This document shows, in pieces, positions 39,057 to 51,300 of a stretch of DNA of 64,000 nt. The DNA lies in contig JAWNZC010000346.1 in the NCBI GenBank assembly GCA_035771165.1, forward strand, positions 803,501 to 867,500, in the 5' to 3' direction. Below the pieces are notes generated by a model. The model saw only the letters and a list, made by a program, of their open reading frames with translations. It did no database searches and was not told the origin of the DNA. The number at the start of each line of letters is the position of its first letter. Within the stretch, counting starts at the first letter, position 1. Source of the stretch: Paragorgia papillata (lineage: Eukaryota > Cnidaria > Anthozoa > Scleralcyonacea > Coralliidae). The position numbers were made by a program, and so were the translations under genes.

Positions 39057-41746
39057 TCACTGATCATTTTGCTCAGTCGAAGGTGTTTCATCTTCAGCTT
39101 CAATTTTTTCCCTACAATCGAATTATAAATTTAAAATTATGCATGGTTGAAAATATTCGCATCGGCGTAAGTCCCTCAATGACCCAAATGTTCTCGAATA
39201 ACACTTAGAGGACTGGACCTCTCCCTGTGTTGCATAAAATCGTCTGGCATTGGCCAAAATAAACATTAAAGACTCGTCGTCAGGCTTCAAAGTGTTAAAA
39301 AGATAGGTTTTAACACTTTGAGGCCTGGACCTCTCCCTGTGCTGAATAAAGTCGTCTGGCGTTGGCCAGAATAAACCTTAAAGACCCGTCGTCAGGCTTC
39401 AAAGCGTTAATCGGCATAATTCTTCATTTCATACTCAACCTAATCTACTAATTAGTTTCTATTTCGTTGCTGCAAAGTAAATCCCAAAACAATATCGCTG
39501 CCAAAAACTGCTTCAGATAAAAGTCCGTTTTATAATGTACCTTTCAGTTGAGAATCCTGTGTCAGCTGTGCTTTCTTCTACTTTAACCACAAGTTTAGAC
39601 CTAAAAAAAAATTCCACTCTCAAAATTTAATTCTCTTTCTTCGTCCTTCTCCAGCCGTTCGCTGCGCTATCCATCCATCGTGCAACCAGCTAAACTAAAA
39701 CACACCCAATTATTCATCCATTCACCCTCCCATCCATCCACCCATCTATCCACACATCCACCCAGCCAGCCATTCACCCAACCACCCATCCATCCATCCA
39801 TCCATCCATCCACTAACCAATCCTCTATACATACATCCAACCAACCACTCATCCAACCAACCACCCACCCACCCACCCACCCAACCATCCATCCACCCAC
39901 CAACTCCTCTATACATCTATCCACCCAACCACTCATCCTACCTACCAACCATCCATCCATCCATCCACAGATCCACTAACCAATCCTCTATACATACATA
40001 CATCCAACCACCCACAAACAACTCCTCTATACATCTATCCACCCAACCACTTATCCATCCAAACACACATCCATCCAGGCATCCACCCATCTATTCACCC
40101 AACCATCCAACCACTTGTCCACCCACCAACCAATCCTCTATACATCCATCCATGCTAACCAACCACTTGTCCAACGAGCCATCCATCCATCTATTCACCC
40201 AACCACTCGTCACCCACCAACCAATCCTCTATACATCCATCCATGCCAACCAACCACTTGTCCAACGAGCCATCCATCCATCTATTCACCCAAACATCCA
40301 ACCACTCGTCCACCCATCCCCCCAACTAACCACCTACCCAACCATCATACTATCCATCCATCCATTGATCCATCCACCCATTTACTCGTCCACCATATAC
40401 AATACAAAACTATAAAGCATGTGATCTGAAAATAAATCTTGAGTCCGCGCCAACGTCATGCTTCGATCATTTATTGCTTCACTTTTGCGTTCAAAAAATG
40501 ATATTTGTGTAAATGTAAATGTACAGTACGTTTCCTTGGATTAGGTCTAGAACTAAACAGAAATTATTCGGTGCATAACTAGACTTACTCTTCTTCTTGC
40601 TGCTGATGCCTCTTCCTCAGCCAACAAATCATGCAAAGGACCAGAATAAGAAGAGCAATTATTCCAAAAACAACGCCCAAAATTTCACCAACATTTCCTT
40701 TCTTTATTTTCCATTTGAACGAGGTATCTTCTCCTGCGAGATTAAAACAGATAAGATACGCAAAGAAAGAGAATTGAAGGAAAAATAATAGAAAATGAAA
40801 GAGAAGAAAAGAAGAAGACTAGAAGAGAAAATAAAAAAGTAAGAAAGAGGAAAAGATGAAAGGAAAGGAGGAAGAAAGGAAGAAAGGAAGGGAGGGAGGG
40901 AGGGAAGGAGGGAGGGAGGGAGGGAGGGAGGGAGGAAGGATGGAAGGAAGGATGGAAGGAAGGAAGGAAGGAAGGAAGGAAGGAAGGAAGGAAGGAAGGA
41001 AGGAAGGAAGGAAGGAAGGAAGGAAGGAAGGAAGGAAGGAAGGAAGGAAGGAAGGAAGGAAGGAAGGAAGGAAGGAAGGAAGGAAGGAAGGAAGGAAGGA
41101 AGGAAGGAAGGAAGGAATGCAGGAAGGAAGGAAGGAAGGAAGGAAGGAAGGAGGGAAGGAAGGAAGGAAGGAAGGAGGGAAGGAAGGAAGGGAGGGAGGG
41201 AGGGAGGGAGGGAGGGAGGGAGGGAGGGAGGGAGGGAGGGGAGGGAGGGAGGGAGGGAGGGAGGGAGGGAGGGAGGGAGGGAGGGAGGGAGGGAAGGAAG
41301 GAGGGAGGGAGGGAAGGAGGGAGGGAGGGAGGGAAAGGAGGGAGGGAGAGGGAAGGAGGGAGGGAGGGGGACGGAGTTAAGGAAGGAATGAAGGAAGGAA
41401 GGGAGGAAGGGAGGGAGGGAGGGAGGGAGGGAGGGGAGGGAGGGAGGGAGGGAGGGAGGGAGGGAGGGAGGGAGGGAGGGAGGGAGGGAGGGAGGGAGGG
41501 AGGGAGGGAGGGAGGGAGGGAGGGAGGGAGGGAGGGAGGGAGGGAGGGAGGGAGGGAGGGAGGGAGGGAGGGAGGGAGGGAGGGAGGGAGGGAGGGAAGG
41601 GAGGGGGGAGGGAGGGAGGGAGGGGAGGGAGGAGGGAGGTAGGAAGGAGGAGGAAGGAAGGAAGGAAGGAAGGAAGGAAGGAAGGAAGGAAGGAAAAGGA
41701 AAATAAATAATAAATAAATAAACAAACAAACAAACAAACAAACAAA

Positions 41747-41785
<39 letters not shown>

Positions 41786-44700
41786 GAAAAAAAAATAAAC
41801 AAGAAAGCAAGAAAAAAGGCAGAGAGGAAGAAAAGAAGAAAAAAGACGACAAGAAGAAAAGAACAAGAATAAAATAAGAAATTTACCCACCACAAGCAGG
41901 GGCAAAATCTTTCAACTTCTCCGCATCATCGTTCACAAGAGCTGAGAACTGGTTGTGCAAGTTAGAGCTGGAATCATCTACAATGTCCAATTGAAAAAAT
42001 CAGACATGACATAGCGCTTCTATCACTATCAAAAATATTTCTCGTAAGTCGTAACATCCATTCATAATTATAGAAGTTTTCATTTGAACGCTTTTCACCA
42101 AAACTATGTGACCTAGAAAAGATTCTCCTCTTATGTCAGTTTCAGACTGCTTTTGAAATTCGTTTGTCAACATTTGTTGGAGGGTTGGGAACTAAGGTAC
42201 GGAAGTTCGCGAAGTTTATTGTGAAGTTCGAATTTAATAAGCTTTGAATTGAATTCCTTTGGCGAAATCACGGAGTAGAAGATTATTTGTTGTATAGTGT
42301 TTGATGGAAATGAAGAATAATAGATACTTGGTTAAATGTAGCTACCTCGCAATGTAGTTCTGAACATTGCAACGTAAGTTCGGAATGTTCATTTCAATTA
42401 TACGTTTCGGATTTCAAAAGCAGGCTGAAAGTGACTATAATATTCTTGGCTCTTACAGTACTGTATACGCAGCGCTTAATCGAGGAAATACATTTAACAG
42501 TTATACCATGAGCTCGAGTTGTATATGAGCTCATAGCCAACGAGGCGCTTCGCCGAGTTGGCTATTAGTTCGTATACAACGAGAGCGAATGGTATAACTG
42601 TTTTATTATATAGCCAAGCACTGTACAAGAGACAAAATTACAGCGAAATGTTTGAAACAACAAACTTCCGGCATAGGCAACTTAATTCTTCCGCCATGCG
42701 TAATGATGCATTCACATAGAATTTCTCGCTGAGCTGTTCGGTAAACAGCTTCGAAATGTTGTATAAATGTTGCTCGAGAGGCAAAAAATGTGTTAAGCAG
42801 ATCAACAAAAAAGATTAAATTTCAACTCCGTCAATTTCAACTCTTCAGCAGTTTAAAAAAACATGCCGCCATCTTGTTTTTCCTCTACTAGCAGGATATG
42901 AGCTGATAGTAGGGAACCAATCAGATTACGGAAAAGCTCATATCCGATAGCATGCTACATAATAATAATACGTATCTTACCAATTAACAGAAAACTGTAG
43001 TTCAAACATTCATCATTTTCTTTGATTCCCTCAAACTTGACGTTGGCCACTCGCCACGACGAAACGCCAAGCGCCTCTGAGACAATTTTTTTGAAACTGT
43101 TTTTGTCCCTTTCAAATCAAAAATAACGAAACAATTCACACTTTCGCTACAGTCATTGTCTGCCAGCACAGTTAGAAAAAATCATAAAATACTTTGATGC
43201 ATCCATCCGTCCATCCCTCCCTCCCTCTATCCATCCATTCCTTCCTCCCTCACTCTCTCTATCCATCCATCCCTCTCTCCATCCATCCCTCTCCATCCAT
43301 CCATCCATCCATCCATCCATCCATCCCTCCATACCTCCCTCCCTCCCTCCCTCCCTCCCTCCCTCCCTCCCTCCCTCCCTCCCTCCCTCCCTCCCTCCCT
43401 CCCTCCCTCCCTCCCTCCCTCCCTCCCTCCCTCCCTCCCTCCCTCCCTCCCTCCCTCCCTCCCTCCTCCCTCCCTCCCTCCCTCCCTCCCTCCCTCCCTC
43501 CCTCCCTCCCTCCCTCCCTCCCTCCCTCCCTCCCTCCCTCCCTCCCTCCCTCCCTCCCTCCCTCCCTCCCTCCCTCCCTAAAGTTAAAGTTTATGTAAAT
43601 CAGGAGGTTGCTTTATCAGATATAAAACCACGGACATGGTACTGATTTCCTTTGTGTTTTCCTCATGAATTATTAATGAGTTTTTGAAGTTATTTTAATT
43701 ATTGCGTAGGTGCCATGCATAAGTCTTCCAGTCAAATTATTTTATCTAACTATACAAGCTTAATACAGTACTTACTAAATTTTACCTTGTTGCGGAACTA
43801 TTTTTCAACGTTAACGTCTCCTGGCTGTAGGAAGAGTCCATTTGCGGCAGTAAATCAGCACAAGCAATGCGAGGAGCTCCTTTATTTACAGCATGAATTA
43901 CAACAGACCTACCTACGACTGAAAGAAAATCACGCACTGTTTAATTCCTCAGTTTGCTAGTCAAGCTGTAATAAGTACCGAGGGGAAATCCTGGCTTTCA
44001 TTTCATGCACGGCTTTCCATGCTGTCTCCCCTTGACGAGTAAAACCATCTGGCATTAGACAGAGTAAAAATATAAAGTTGTTCTACAACAACAATGCGAG
44101 CGAAAGGGTTAAAGTGCCTATCTCATCTGCGGAGATTTTACATATTTGTAATCTTCACGTCACATCACTTCACATCACCTCACCTCACCTCACCTCACCT
44201 CACCTCACCTCACCTCACCGCACCGCACCGCACCGCACCGCACCGCACCTCACCTCACCTCACCTCACCTCACCTCACCTCACCTCACCTCACCTCACCT
44301 CACCTCACCTCACCTCACCTCACCTCACCTCACCTCACCTCACCTCACCTCACCTCACCTCACCTCACCTCACCTCACCTCACCTCACCTCACCTCACCT
44401 CACCTCACCTCACCTCACCTCACCTCACCTCACCTCACCTCACCTCACCTCACCTCACCTCACCTCACCTCACCTCACCTCACCTCACCTCACCTCACCT
44501 CACCTCACCTCACGTCACGTCAGTCACGTCACGTCACTTCACTCCACTTCACTCCACTTCACTTCACTCCACTCCACTTCACTCCACTTCACTCCACTTC
44601 ACTTCACCTCACTTCACGCCGCGCCACGTCACTTCATCCCACATCACTTCACCTCACTCCATTAACTGAAATTTTATTGGGAGCACTAGAGAGAGGGCTT

Positions 44701-47700
44701 ACTTATTACAAATACACCCCCTTCCCTCAACCTACTATTATGCCAGCTTGCTAGATAATTCTCTGTTTCTGTCAGGTGCTTCATTCCACTTCCAATAGTG
44801 TAGGTTCCAAGTTTGTTTGACAGGTCTCCAAGCTCGCATCGAAAGGGACTCATTACATTGCAAGTACTGCTGTACTGGTTACCCTATAGTAATAGCATGT
44901 ATTTTAGATAAAATGGACGACACAAACTAGTATTGACATAGTAGGTGAAAGATACACAAATAGAAAGAGCAGGTTTAATGGGAAGGTCAACACCTTGCAC
45001 GTTTGCACTGATCCCACCCCGCACAATTTCACCAGGGGACAAAGCTATTGCTGAAATCTGGTCGCCTTAGCTTCATGCCTGGCCGTTTAAGGCGCGCGCC
45101 TCGTCACGCCCTTTAAGTCATCGAGATGTGCATTTTGCCACGCGTTGTTTGTTCAAAAACTTTCCCTGAGTGAAGTCTAACGTCTTATAATGTAGCGTAA
45201 TGTCTTACAACATAGCGTAACGTCTTGCAACGCTGCGGAACATTATTTTTATAGCGTAGAGGAACATCTTACAACATAACGGAACGTTTCACAGCGTAGC
45301 GAAACGTGTTATAACGCAGCGTAAAGGACCTGTTACACGGTGCAATTTTTCATGCAAATGATGACTCATGCAGCATTGCAGTTGCAAGACAGGGGGTGTT
45401 ACACGCTGCAACGCGTTTATGCAATTTTCAAATGATTTGGATTTCGATAAAAGCGGATAGACTGGGGAGAGGCTCGATTGAGTGCCAAATCATAACAAAA
45501 TATTGCGAGACAAGTTGCTGACGGGTGTTACACGGTGCAACACTGAAACAACATTTCTTTTTACCTTAACATACACATTGTATGGATTGTAATGACCCAT
45601 GGTAGTTCCACATCTCTTGCTAATAGCCATAGAGGTCTTACCACTGAGAGGTAATGAATGAATATGCCAATTGTGGTTGGGTGTCATCTAAGAGAGTAAT
45701 TGTAACATTACATTACACTGGAATGTGTGTGCTGTGAGTGTACTGTATTTAGTACTGTGCTGTACTGTACTATAAATACACTGTACTGCACTGTACTGCA
45801 CTGTATATGCACTGTACATGCACTGTACTATACTGTACTATAGTGTACTGCACTGCACTGCACTGCACTGCAGATGCACTGTACTGTACTGTACGTACTG
45901 TAAGTGCACTGTACTGTAACTCTACTCTACTCTACTCTACCCTACCCCTACCCCTACCTCCACCTCCACCTCCACCTCCACCTCCACCTCCACCTCCACC
46001 TCCACCTCCACCTCCACCTCCACCTCCACCTCCACCTCCACCTCCACCTCCACCTCCACCTCCACCTCCACCTCCACCTCCACCTCCACCTCCACCTCCA
46101 CCTCCACCTCCACCTCCACCTCCACCTCTACTCTAGTCTACTGAAAAATTTGCATAATTTGAAATGTCAGATTTCCAAAATTATAGAGAAATTTCACATA
46201 TATTATTCTCAAAATTTGTGGCATACAGACTCCATAATTAATTAGAAAATCCAGTCATGTAAATTATATATTACAGTACTCACCTTTTTCTTGTCATTCA
46301 GATATTGTACATCCAAAATTATTGAAGATAAATAAGCAAAAGCTTTGGAGGAGTTAAAAACAACTTGTTCCTTTGAAAAAAGAATTGAAAATGGGGGTTT
46401 ATTTTCAGTGAGAAATAAGCTGATTTAACAGTGCAGGTCGAAACATTTGCTCACATTATAACTGCAAGTTACTTACAACACTAATAAAACCAGTCACAAC
46501 ATTTCCATCTGTTTCTGTAAAATTGGCCAGCACCTTCACACGGTATGTTGGTTCTTTGGGTTGCACTGTTTTACAAACAGATCGAGAACTCCCAGTTCCC
46601 TTGACAACCAGTGATCTAAAGATAACACTTCTTGACCCATATAAAGTGAGCCCATCCAACTGTCCAGAACCTTGTTGTACATTAAAATAAATTCGATTAA
46701 TGAATTTAAGAGTTTCAAAAAATAATTTAACCTATTATGCTGCCTTAACCCTTTCCCTATTAGGCCACCCAAAACCAGCCACTTTGTTATTTTACTCTGT
46801 TTAACAACAGACGATTTTACTCATCAAGTGAGAATGGAAAGGGTTAAAGCCAGCTGAGAGTTCTCCCTTTGACAAGTTAAAAATCATCTGGTGTTAGAGT
46901 AAAATAATAAAGGGGGATGTTTTCAAATGGTGGGCTCCTGGGTTAATCACTTGTTAACCCATTCATTGCTGCTCAGGATGTCTGAGGGTTCTCCCTTTGA
47001 CAAGTTAAAATCATCTGGCATTAGACAAAGAAGTAAAACAATAAAGGGGACTGTTTTTGGCCAACTCAGACAGGAATGGGTTAACCCTATCCCTCCCAAG
47101 AGTACCATTGGCACTGAACAGTCCATTGTCATTGGACTGTGCTTTATTCACAGTAAAATCATCAAGCATGGTGTTAGACAAAAAGTAAAATAATAATGGG
47201 ACTGTTTTTGGCTAGCTGATGATGAGTTAATGCTTGACAGCTAAATAGACATGCCCTGACAGCTTACCTGTAATATTATGCCAATTATCTCCCTCACTAC
47301 AGCTTGCACCAACACCAATTGGAACTGATCCTCCAACAGCACTCACATTATAATTAACCACTGCTGGATCATACATTGATCTCTGCTTGAACCCGATTGC
47401 CCCACTTAAGCCTTTAATGTCACCCAGTGTCACCTCTGCCTCCATCTGCTGGAACTCCTGTATAGTTGCACAAATCAGTGGATGACCATTTTCTGAGATC
47501 ACAAGAGAACGACCAACGACAGAGTTCTGGCCCGATAGAGGAAGATTTGTATCAATAAAGAAAGATCGATGTGAACCTTCACCTGGAAGAGGTACTTCAA
47601 TTGGTCCCAACTTTGCCATCAATTCTCCAATTGGACAAGTGCTGTGTCTTCTTTTATCACAAGAAGTGCTCCTGAGAGGATTGAAAACCTCACCGATGTC

Positions 47701-50284
47701 CGAACACGACCCTTCGGTGTCCCCTTTGGATGTATGTTCATGGATTGTAAGAAAAAGACCTTTTTTAGATTCACTTCTTGCATCCACCAATAAAAGATCC
47801 ACATCAACTGAGGTCACCAAGTTGGGGCTGGTCTCAGACTGCCTGAGCACAATCGTACCTGCTATACCTGGAGAAATAGCTCGGAATACACCAACAACAG
47901 TTTTTACTGGAGAAGGCAATCTTATTTGCGCACAAGCAACCAAGTTGTTGCTTGAATCACGGATCACTAGAGATCGTCCAAATATACTTTCTTTACCCGA
48001 AATAGACAGACTGTTATCATTTATTACTTTGTTTCCATTAAGTTTTCCTGAGATGTCTCCTACAGCACAGACACTGCGGTTCTTCTTACAGTTGGAATCA
48101 TAATTTGGCTCTTTCATCACATTTTTTGGATCAATAATTTCACCAACGTCCTTGCAAATTTCACCCATGGGTCCAGTAAATTTTACAGGAAACTCATGAA
48201 GGCTCAGGTTGCTTTGACCTTGTAAGTTTAGACCGGCAACAGAAATTTGAACACCATTGGTTGCAGTTTGTGAAAAATTAACTTTTCCTGATGCCCATTT
48301 GTTATTGAATTCGGCAACAAGATTCACTGCCAGTACGGTCTGTGAGATCATTTCTAGAGGACAGCAACAGAAAGCAGTTACTGTAGTTACAAACATACAC
48401 TTAAACAAATAAAGCATTGCTTATTACACTTAACACTGTTACATGCATTCATCCCAAAGTCAGATTTCCTAAGTTCCAATACCAAGTGGAACTCAAGAAA
48501 TATATAGTCTTACTTCTTAAATGTTTTACAACACATATCTTCATTGCCTGATTATACAAATTGCTGTGAAACAAGTTGCAAGAGGGGTACAGGCCTTGCT
48601 CAGAGTAAAACAGACACGCTCTATAAAAAGCAGTCCTTGAAGACTCAATGTGCTTGTTTTCGCACTCCTACTAAATCTGAGCAGGTGTCATATAACTACG
48701 ATGCCACTGCGTGCTGTTTTATTGCTTCACAGACTAAGTACTTTTATCTTTCGTTGTTTATTCAATATCTGCTGTACACTGACTCCGCTTAAAGTGCAAA
48801 CTCTTTTGTAAGAAATGCCAAATTCAAATACCATATTTATTAAACACACGTGTGCAATCTCTGGGCAAGACCTGGGGGAATTAAAATTGTTGCAAAAAAA
48901 TAGAGCTTGATTCAACTACATGCAATGCTTGCTCCAAGAAAGATTTTGCAGACTTGGTGATAGTGGAGACTAATTCCTATGTTAAGCCCTGATCAAACAA
49001 GAATGCAAGAGACCACAAGTTAACTTATGGTGACTTTCAGAGCTGACATCGGTTAAATGTCTTGCAAGTCATTGCAAAGAGAAAAGAACTTGTGATTGAA
49101 TTTGAACAAGCTCAAATTAGTTGTAAGCCATTGCAAGTCATCACAAGTTGTGGTGGTTAAATTGACACATTTATTAAAACTTGCATTGTCTTGCATTCTT
49201 TGTTTGATCTGGGCTTTACACCAGGTAATTTCCCATGCAACATACATCACAACAAAATTGTGAAACAATGTATAACACCACCTTTAAATTAACCCATCCT
49301 GTTCTTACAGTACTACACAAATCAGTAGATCGAGACATAGACGATGTTTTCATCACTTCCGAAGCGACAGTTTCGTTAACCGCAGATCAATTTCAAAGCA
49401 ATCACGAGGTGTATTCTTATGTACCACGTGATAGCTTGTTTACGAGTTAACAATTGGATGTTTATCACGTGGTACATGAGAGTGCACCTCGTGATTGCTT
49501 TAATATTGATCCGCGGTTAATAAAACTGACACTTCAGAAGCCATAAAAAAATCATCCATTTTCTCGCTCTACTGATTTGAGTAGTAAGTTAAATAAGCTT
49601 GTTTTTCAACTTCAATTATAAATTATATACATATACTAGTTGTAACACGCCCTGCCTATTAATATTTTTAATACCAATTAAAGGGCAATATACCCTTTGG
49701 AAGAAGAAAAGACCGACAACCAATAATAGCTTTTCGTGCTGAAAAGTATTCAACTTCACAATCAACCGTTTTAATTCAGATCACAAACTGTAAACAAAAT
49801 CTCTCCTGTTTATACACAATTGTATTGCCAGTCGAGAAATAGCAAATACAATCCCAGTGCTATTAACACTTTGAAGCCTGACGACGAGTCTTTAAGGTTT
49901 ATTCTGGCTAACGCCAGACGATTTTATTCAGCACAGGGAGAGGGAGAGGTCCAGGCCTCAAAGTGTTAAACTATAAGACGTTACGGAGTAAAATAATCCG
50001 GCGTTGCAGTAAACAGCTTTAAATAATAAAGGAGCCGTTTCTTGCCGGTTCAGACAGGCAAAAAAACAGCTCTCAAGTGCCTAGCCCTTGGCCATACACT
50101 ACACGTGGTGGCAAGTACGCCAGCAACAATTATCTGCAACAACACAAGAAGGTCAAAGAATGTAATGGCTGGATTCTAATTTGTTACAATAAACTTACGA
50201 ATAATATATAGTCAAAATACGGAAACACAACTCACCTGAGAAGGCCGAGAGGAACACCAACACCGTAACCTTAGATAAATTCAT
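39057..50284 (-). CDS. Membrane-anchored Cu-only SOD-repeat protein (CSRP-like)
   Basis: Twelve minus-strand exons in consistent phase: 50236-50284, 47268-48353, 46477-46670, 46284-46370, 45565-45687, 44736-44883, 43786-43918, 42981-43108, 41891-41977, 40589-40733, 39541-39600, 39057-39111 (764 residues). Signal peptide [16 protein letters not shown]. Four Cu/Zn-SOD-like repeats follow at about 17-165, 166-319, 320-419 and 420-590, seen from GRSLVI-type motifs and C-rich GEI.DP/GEVFNP segments. Only repeat 4 keeps the copper set: H480 and H482 (NWHIH), H504 (GHYNP) and H571 (VVIH), with the SOD disulfide pair C498/C582. The second and third zinc-ligand His positions are absent (CELGDL replaces HVGDL), as in copper-only SODs. 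Residues 608-678 form a SEA-like module, 694-716 a transmembrane helix, then a basic stop and an acidic tail. The last exon ends CAGTGAGT, which can be read as a stop or as a splice donor, so a longer tail is possible. Best guess: extracellular superoxide dismutation at the cell surface. Confidence 0.85.
39205..39417. repeat. Two copies of a ~110 bp dispersed repeat
   Basis: Two units in tandem carry GGACCTCTCCCTGTG, AATCGTCTGGC or AGTCGTCTGGC, and CGTCGTCAGGCTTCAAAG. The inverse copy is at 49866-49970. Ends AACACTTTGA are inverted, so it is a small MITE. In SOD-repeat gene intron 11. Confidence 0.6.
39660..40390. repeat. ATCC/CCACC degenerate array
   Basis: CCATCCATCC and ACCCAACCA units with a repeated higher-order block (TATACATCCATCCATGC at 40140 and 40230). 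Between exons 10 and 11 of the SOD-repeat gene. Confidence 0.9.
40870..41700. repeat. GGAA / GGGA purine tract, 830 bp
   Basis: Nearly pure purine on the plus strand: GGAA 40945-41200, GGGA 41190-41640, then GGAA. In intron 9 of the SOD-repeat gene, so the transcript carries pyrimidines here. Confidence 0.95.
41701..41786. repeat. AAAT/AAAC tetramer array
   Basis: AAATA then AAACA then AAATA units, adjoining the purine tract. Confidence 0.9.
42497..42960. mobile_element. Possible inverted-repeat element in SOD-repeat gene intron 8
   Basis: TAACAGTTATACCATGAGCTC at left faces GAATGGTATAACTGTTT at 42584-42604, a 100 bp hairpin with TATATGAGCTCATAGCCAAC inside. A further GATATGAGCTGATAG / CTCATATCCGATAG pair lies at 42895-42955. 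Confidence 0.45.
43196..43578. repeat. CCCT tetramer array
   Basis: CATC-rich lead-in, then about 64 CCCT units with one CTC break near 43466. In intron 7 of the SOD-repeat gene, opposite in sense to the 40870 tract. Confidence 0.96.
44161..44650. repeat. CACCT pentamer array
   Basis: CACCT with a CACCG block at 44215-44247 and CACTT/CACTC variants after 44515. In intron 6 of the SOD-repeat gene. Confidence 0.96.
45736..46132. repeat. ACTGT pentamers followed by CACCTC hexamer array
   Basis: Degenerate TACTG units to 45940, then about 30 clean CACCTC hexamers (45958-46128). In intron 4 of the SOD-repeat gene. Confidence 0.95.
46940..47092. repeat. TTAACCCATTC-ended small MITE
   Basis: TTAACCCATTCATTGCTGC at left and GACAGGAATGGGTTAA at right enclose ACAAGTTAAAATCATCTGGC. 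Related short blocks (GACGAGTAAAATCGTCTGGC type) occur near 27345, 27475, 44030, 46750-46920, 51670-51755, 56340-56520 and 62890-62965. Confidence 0.6.
48982..49218. mobile_element. CAAACGAG-type MITE, diverged copy
   Basis: Ends TTAAGCCCTGATCAAACAAG and GTTTGATCTGGGCTTTA, inner arms with GCAAGTCATTGCAA and TTGCAAGTCATCACAAG. Same family as 59354, older; in the first intron of the SOD-repeat gene. Confidence 0.6.
49340..49540. mobile_element. Foldback element in SOD-repeat gene intron 1
   Basis: TTAACCGCAGATCAATTTCAA and TTAATATTGATCCGCGGTTAA arms around TACCACGTGATA and TATCACGTGGTA. The ACCACGTGAT palindromes are E-box like. Confidence 0.6.
49866..49970. repeat. Dispersed ~105 bp repeat, inverse copy
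   Basis: AACACTTTGAAGCCTGACGA through GGCCTCAAAGTGTTAA; matches 39205-39417 on the other strand. Confidence 0.6.
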
Positions 50285-50439
50285 TTTGTTTTCAGTATTT
50301 CAAGCGTACAGTAGCGTGCAATGAAATTACGATGTCTGCGTGCCACTTCGCAACAAGACTCACCTCGAGACTCACAAAATGCCAGTCGCGATTTCCGTTG
50401 TTGGGGATGGGAGGGTGCGGATGCACGTGCGGGTCAAAA

Positions 50440-50610
50440 GTCAAAACAGTCTGATCTTATTTCAAAATCCTTGCGGGTAAAGGATGACTCAACAGGAACC
50501 TCAGTCTTTCCGCGACTTTTCCATAATATGTCGTCAAATTTGTTTCTCCAAATTTGTCGTCAAACTCCAGCGGAGTCTCAAGATTTTAGCAACGGGACAA
50601 GATCACTACG
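50440..50610. mobile_element. Partial copy of the 26642 foldback element
   Basis: Shares GGATGACTCAA, ATATGTCGTCAAATTTG, CAAATTTGTCGTCAA and AGTCTCAAGATTTTAGCAA with 26690-26800. Lies 150-330 bp upstream of the SOD-repeat gene ATG, so in its likely promoter. Confidence 0.55.
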
Positions 50611-50807
50611 CGGAAGTCACAACGAGGTTAACCTTTGATTTGAAACCCTAACTGTTTCCAGTGTAAGAAATTGAGAACGGTACCCTGCTCCAGATTATAA
50701 AGAAAGTAAAACATACCTTTATTGTAACAAACCAAAAAACTGGCGTCGTAAAAAATACTGATCCTATTCCAAAGCAAAAGTGATTTATATATGTTCTAGG
50801 GATTTTA

Positions 50808-51075
50808 GGTGAAGGAAAATTCGAGTGTAGAATATATACATTTTAAGACAAACCGGACCAGTTGCGAAAAATGCAACTACACAGGCCTTCCGGCAGGAAT
50901 TGAACCCACGACCTTGCGATTCTAGTGCAATGCTCTGACCACTGAGCCACAGAGGGCGTTGCAGAGAGCTTGATCGTGAGTTCTGTATGCATTAAGGTGG
51001 TAATGCCAGGAGAGAATTGGGTTTATTAGATGTAATATTGGGCATTTCACTCGATTACATAGCATGTTCTAGGGA
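50808..51075 (-). mobile_element. tRNA-derived SINE, second copy
   Basis: Same order as 3226-3480: GAATATATACATTTTAAGAC, ACCAGTTGCGAAAAATGCAA, a tRNA-like head (50888-50960, T-arm GTGGGTTCAATTCCTGC on the minus strand), then AATATTGGGCATTTCACTCG. Confidence 0.6.
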
Positions 51076-51210
51076 TTTTAGGGTTACGGCTAGCAGCATG
51101 TATAATAAACATATGGAAGTACCCCTCCCACCTCCCCCCCCCCCCCCCACCCCCCACCCCCAAAGATTACAAACAAGGACAAGATTTCGAATGATAATTG
51201 TGATGATAAT

Positions 51211-51300
51211 TTGAGCAGTACATCGGACTAGTAAACCGAAGGTCGCGGGTGCGAATCCCAGCCGGGCGAAGAAGAGTTTTCTCTACTTGTCTGGTATGGT
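51211..51300 (+). repeat. Degenerate tRNA-like repeat
   Basis: GAGCAGTACATCGGACTAGT then GGTCGCGGGTGCGAATCCC look like an anticodon arm and a T-arm; no closing acceptor stem. Confidence 0.4.

Noticed and set aside
40704..41905. Long open frames rich in Pro-Ser-Leu or Lys-Glu-Gly
   Set aside because: Translations of GGAA/GGGA tracts inside an intron of the SOD-repeat gene.
43715..43960. Plus-strand 81-codon ORF with a Cys- and Leu-rich end
   Set aside because: It is the antisense of SOD-repeat exon 43786-43918, whose minus-strand frame contains [20 protein letters not shown].
44161..44650. CRISPR-like regular repeat
   Set aside because: Head-to-tail pentamers without spacers in a eukaryotic intron.
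45490..45564. Extension of the SOD-repeat exon past 45565
   Set aside because: A GTAAAA donor at 45564 and the phase-matched next exon at 44883 show the reading frame leaves here.
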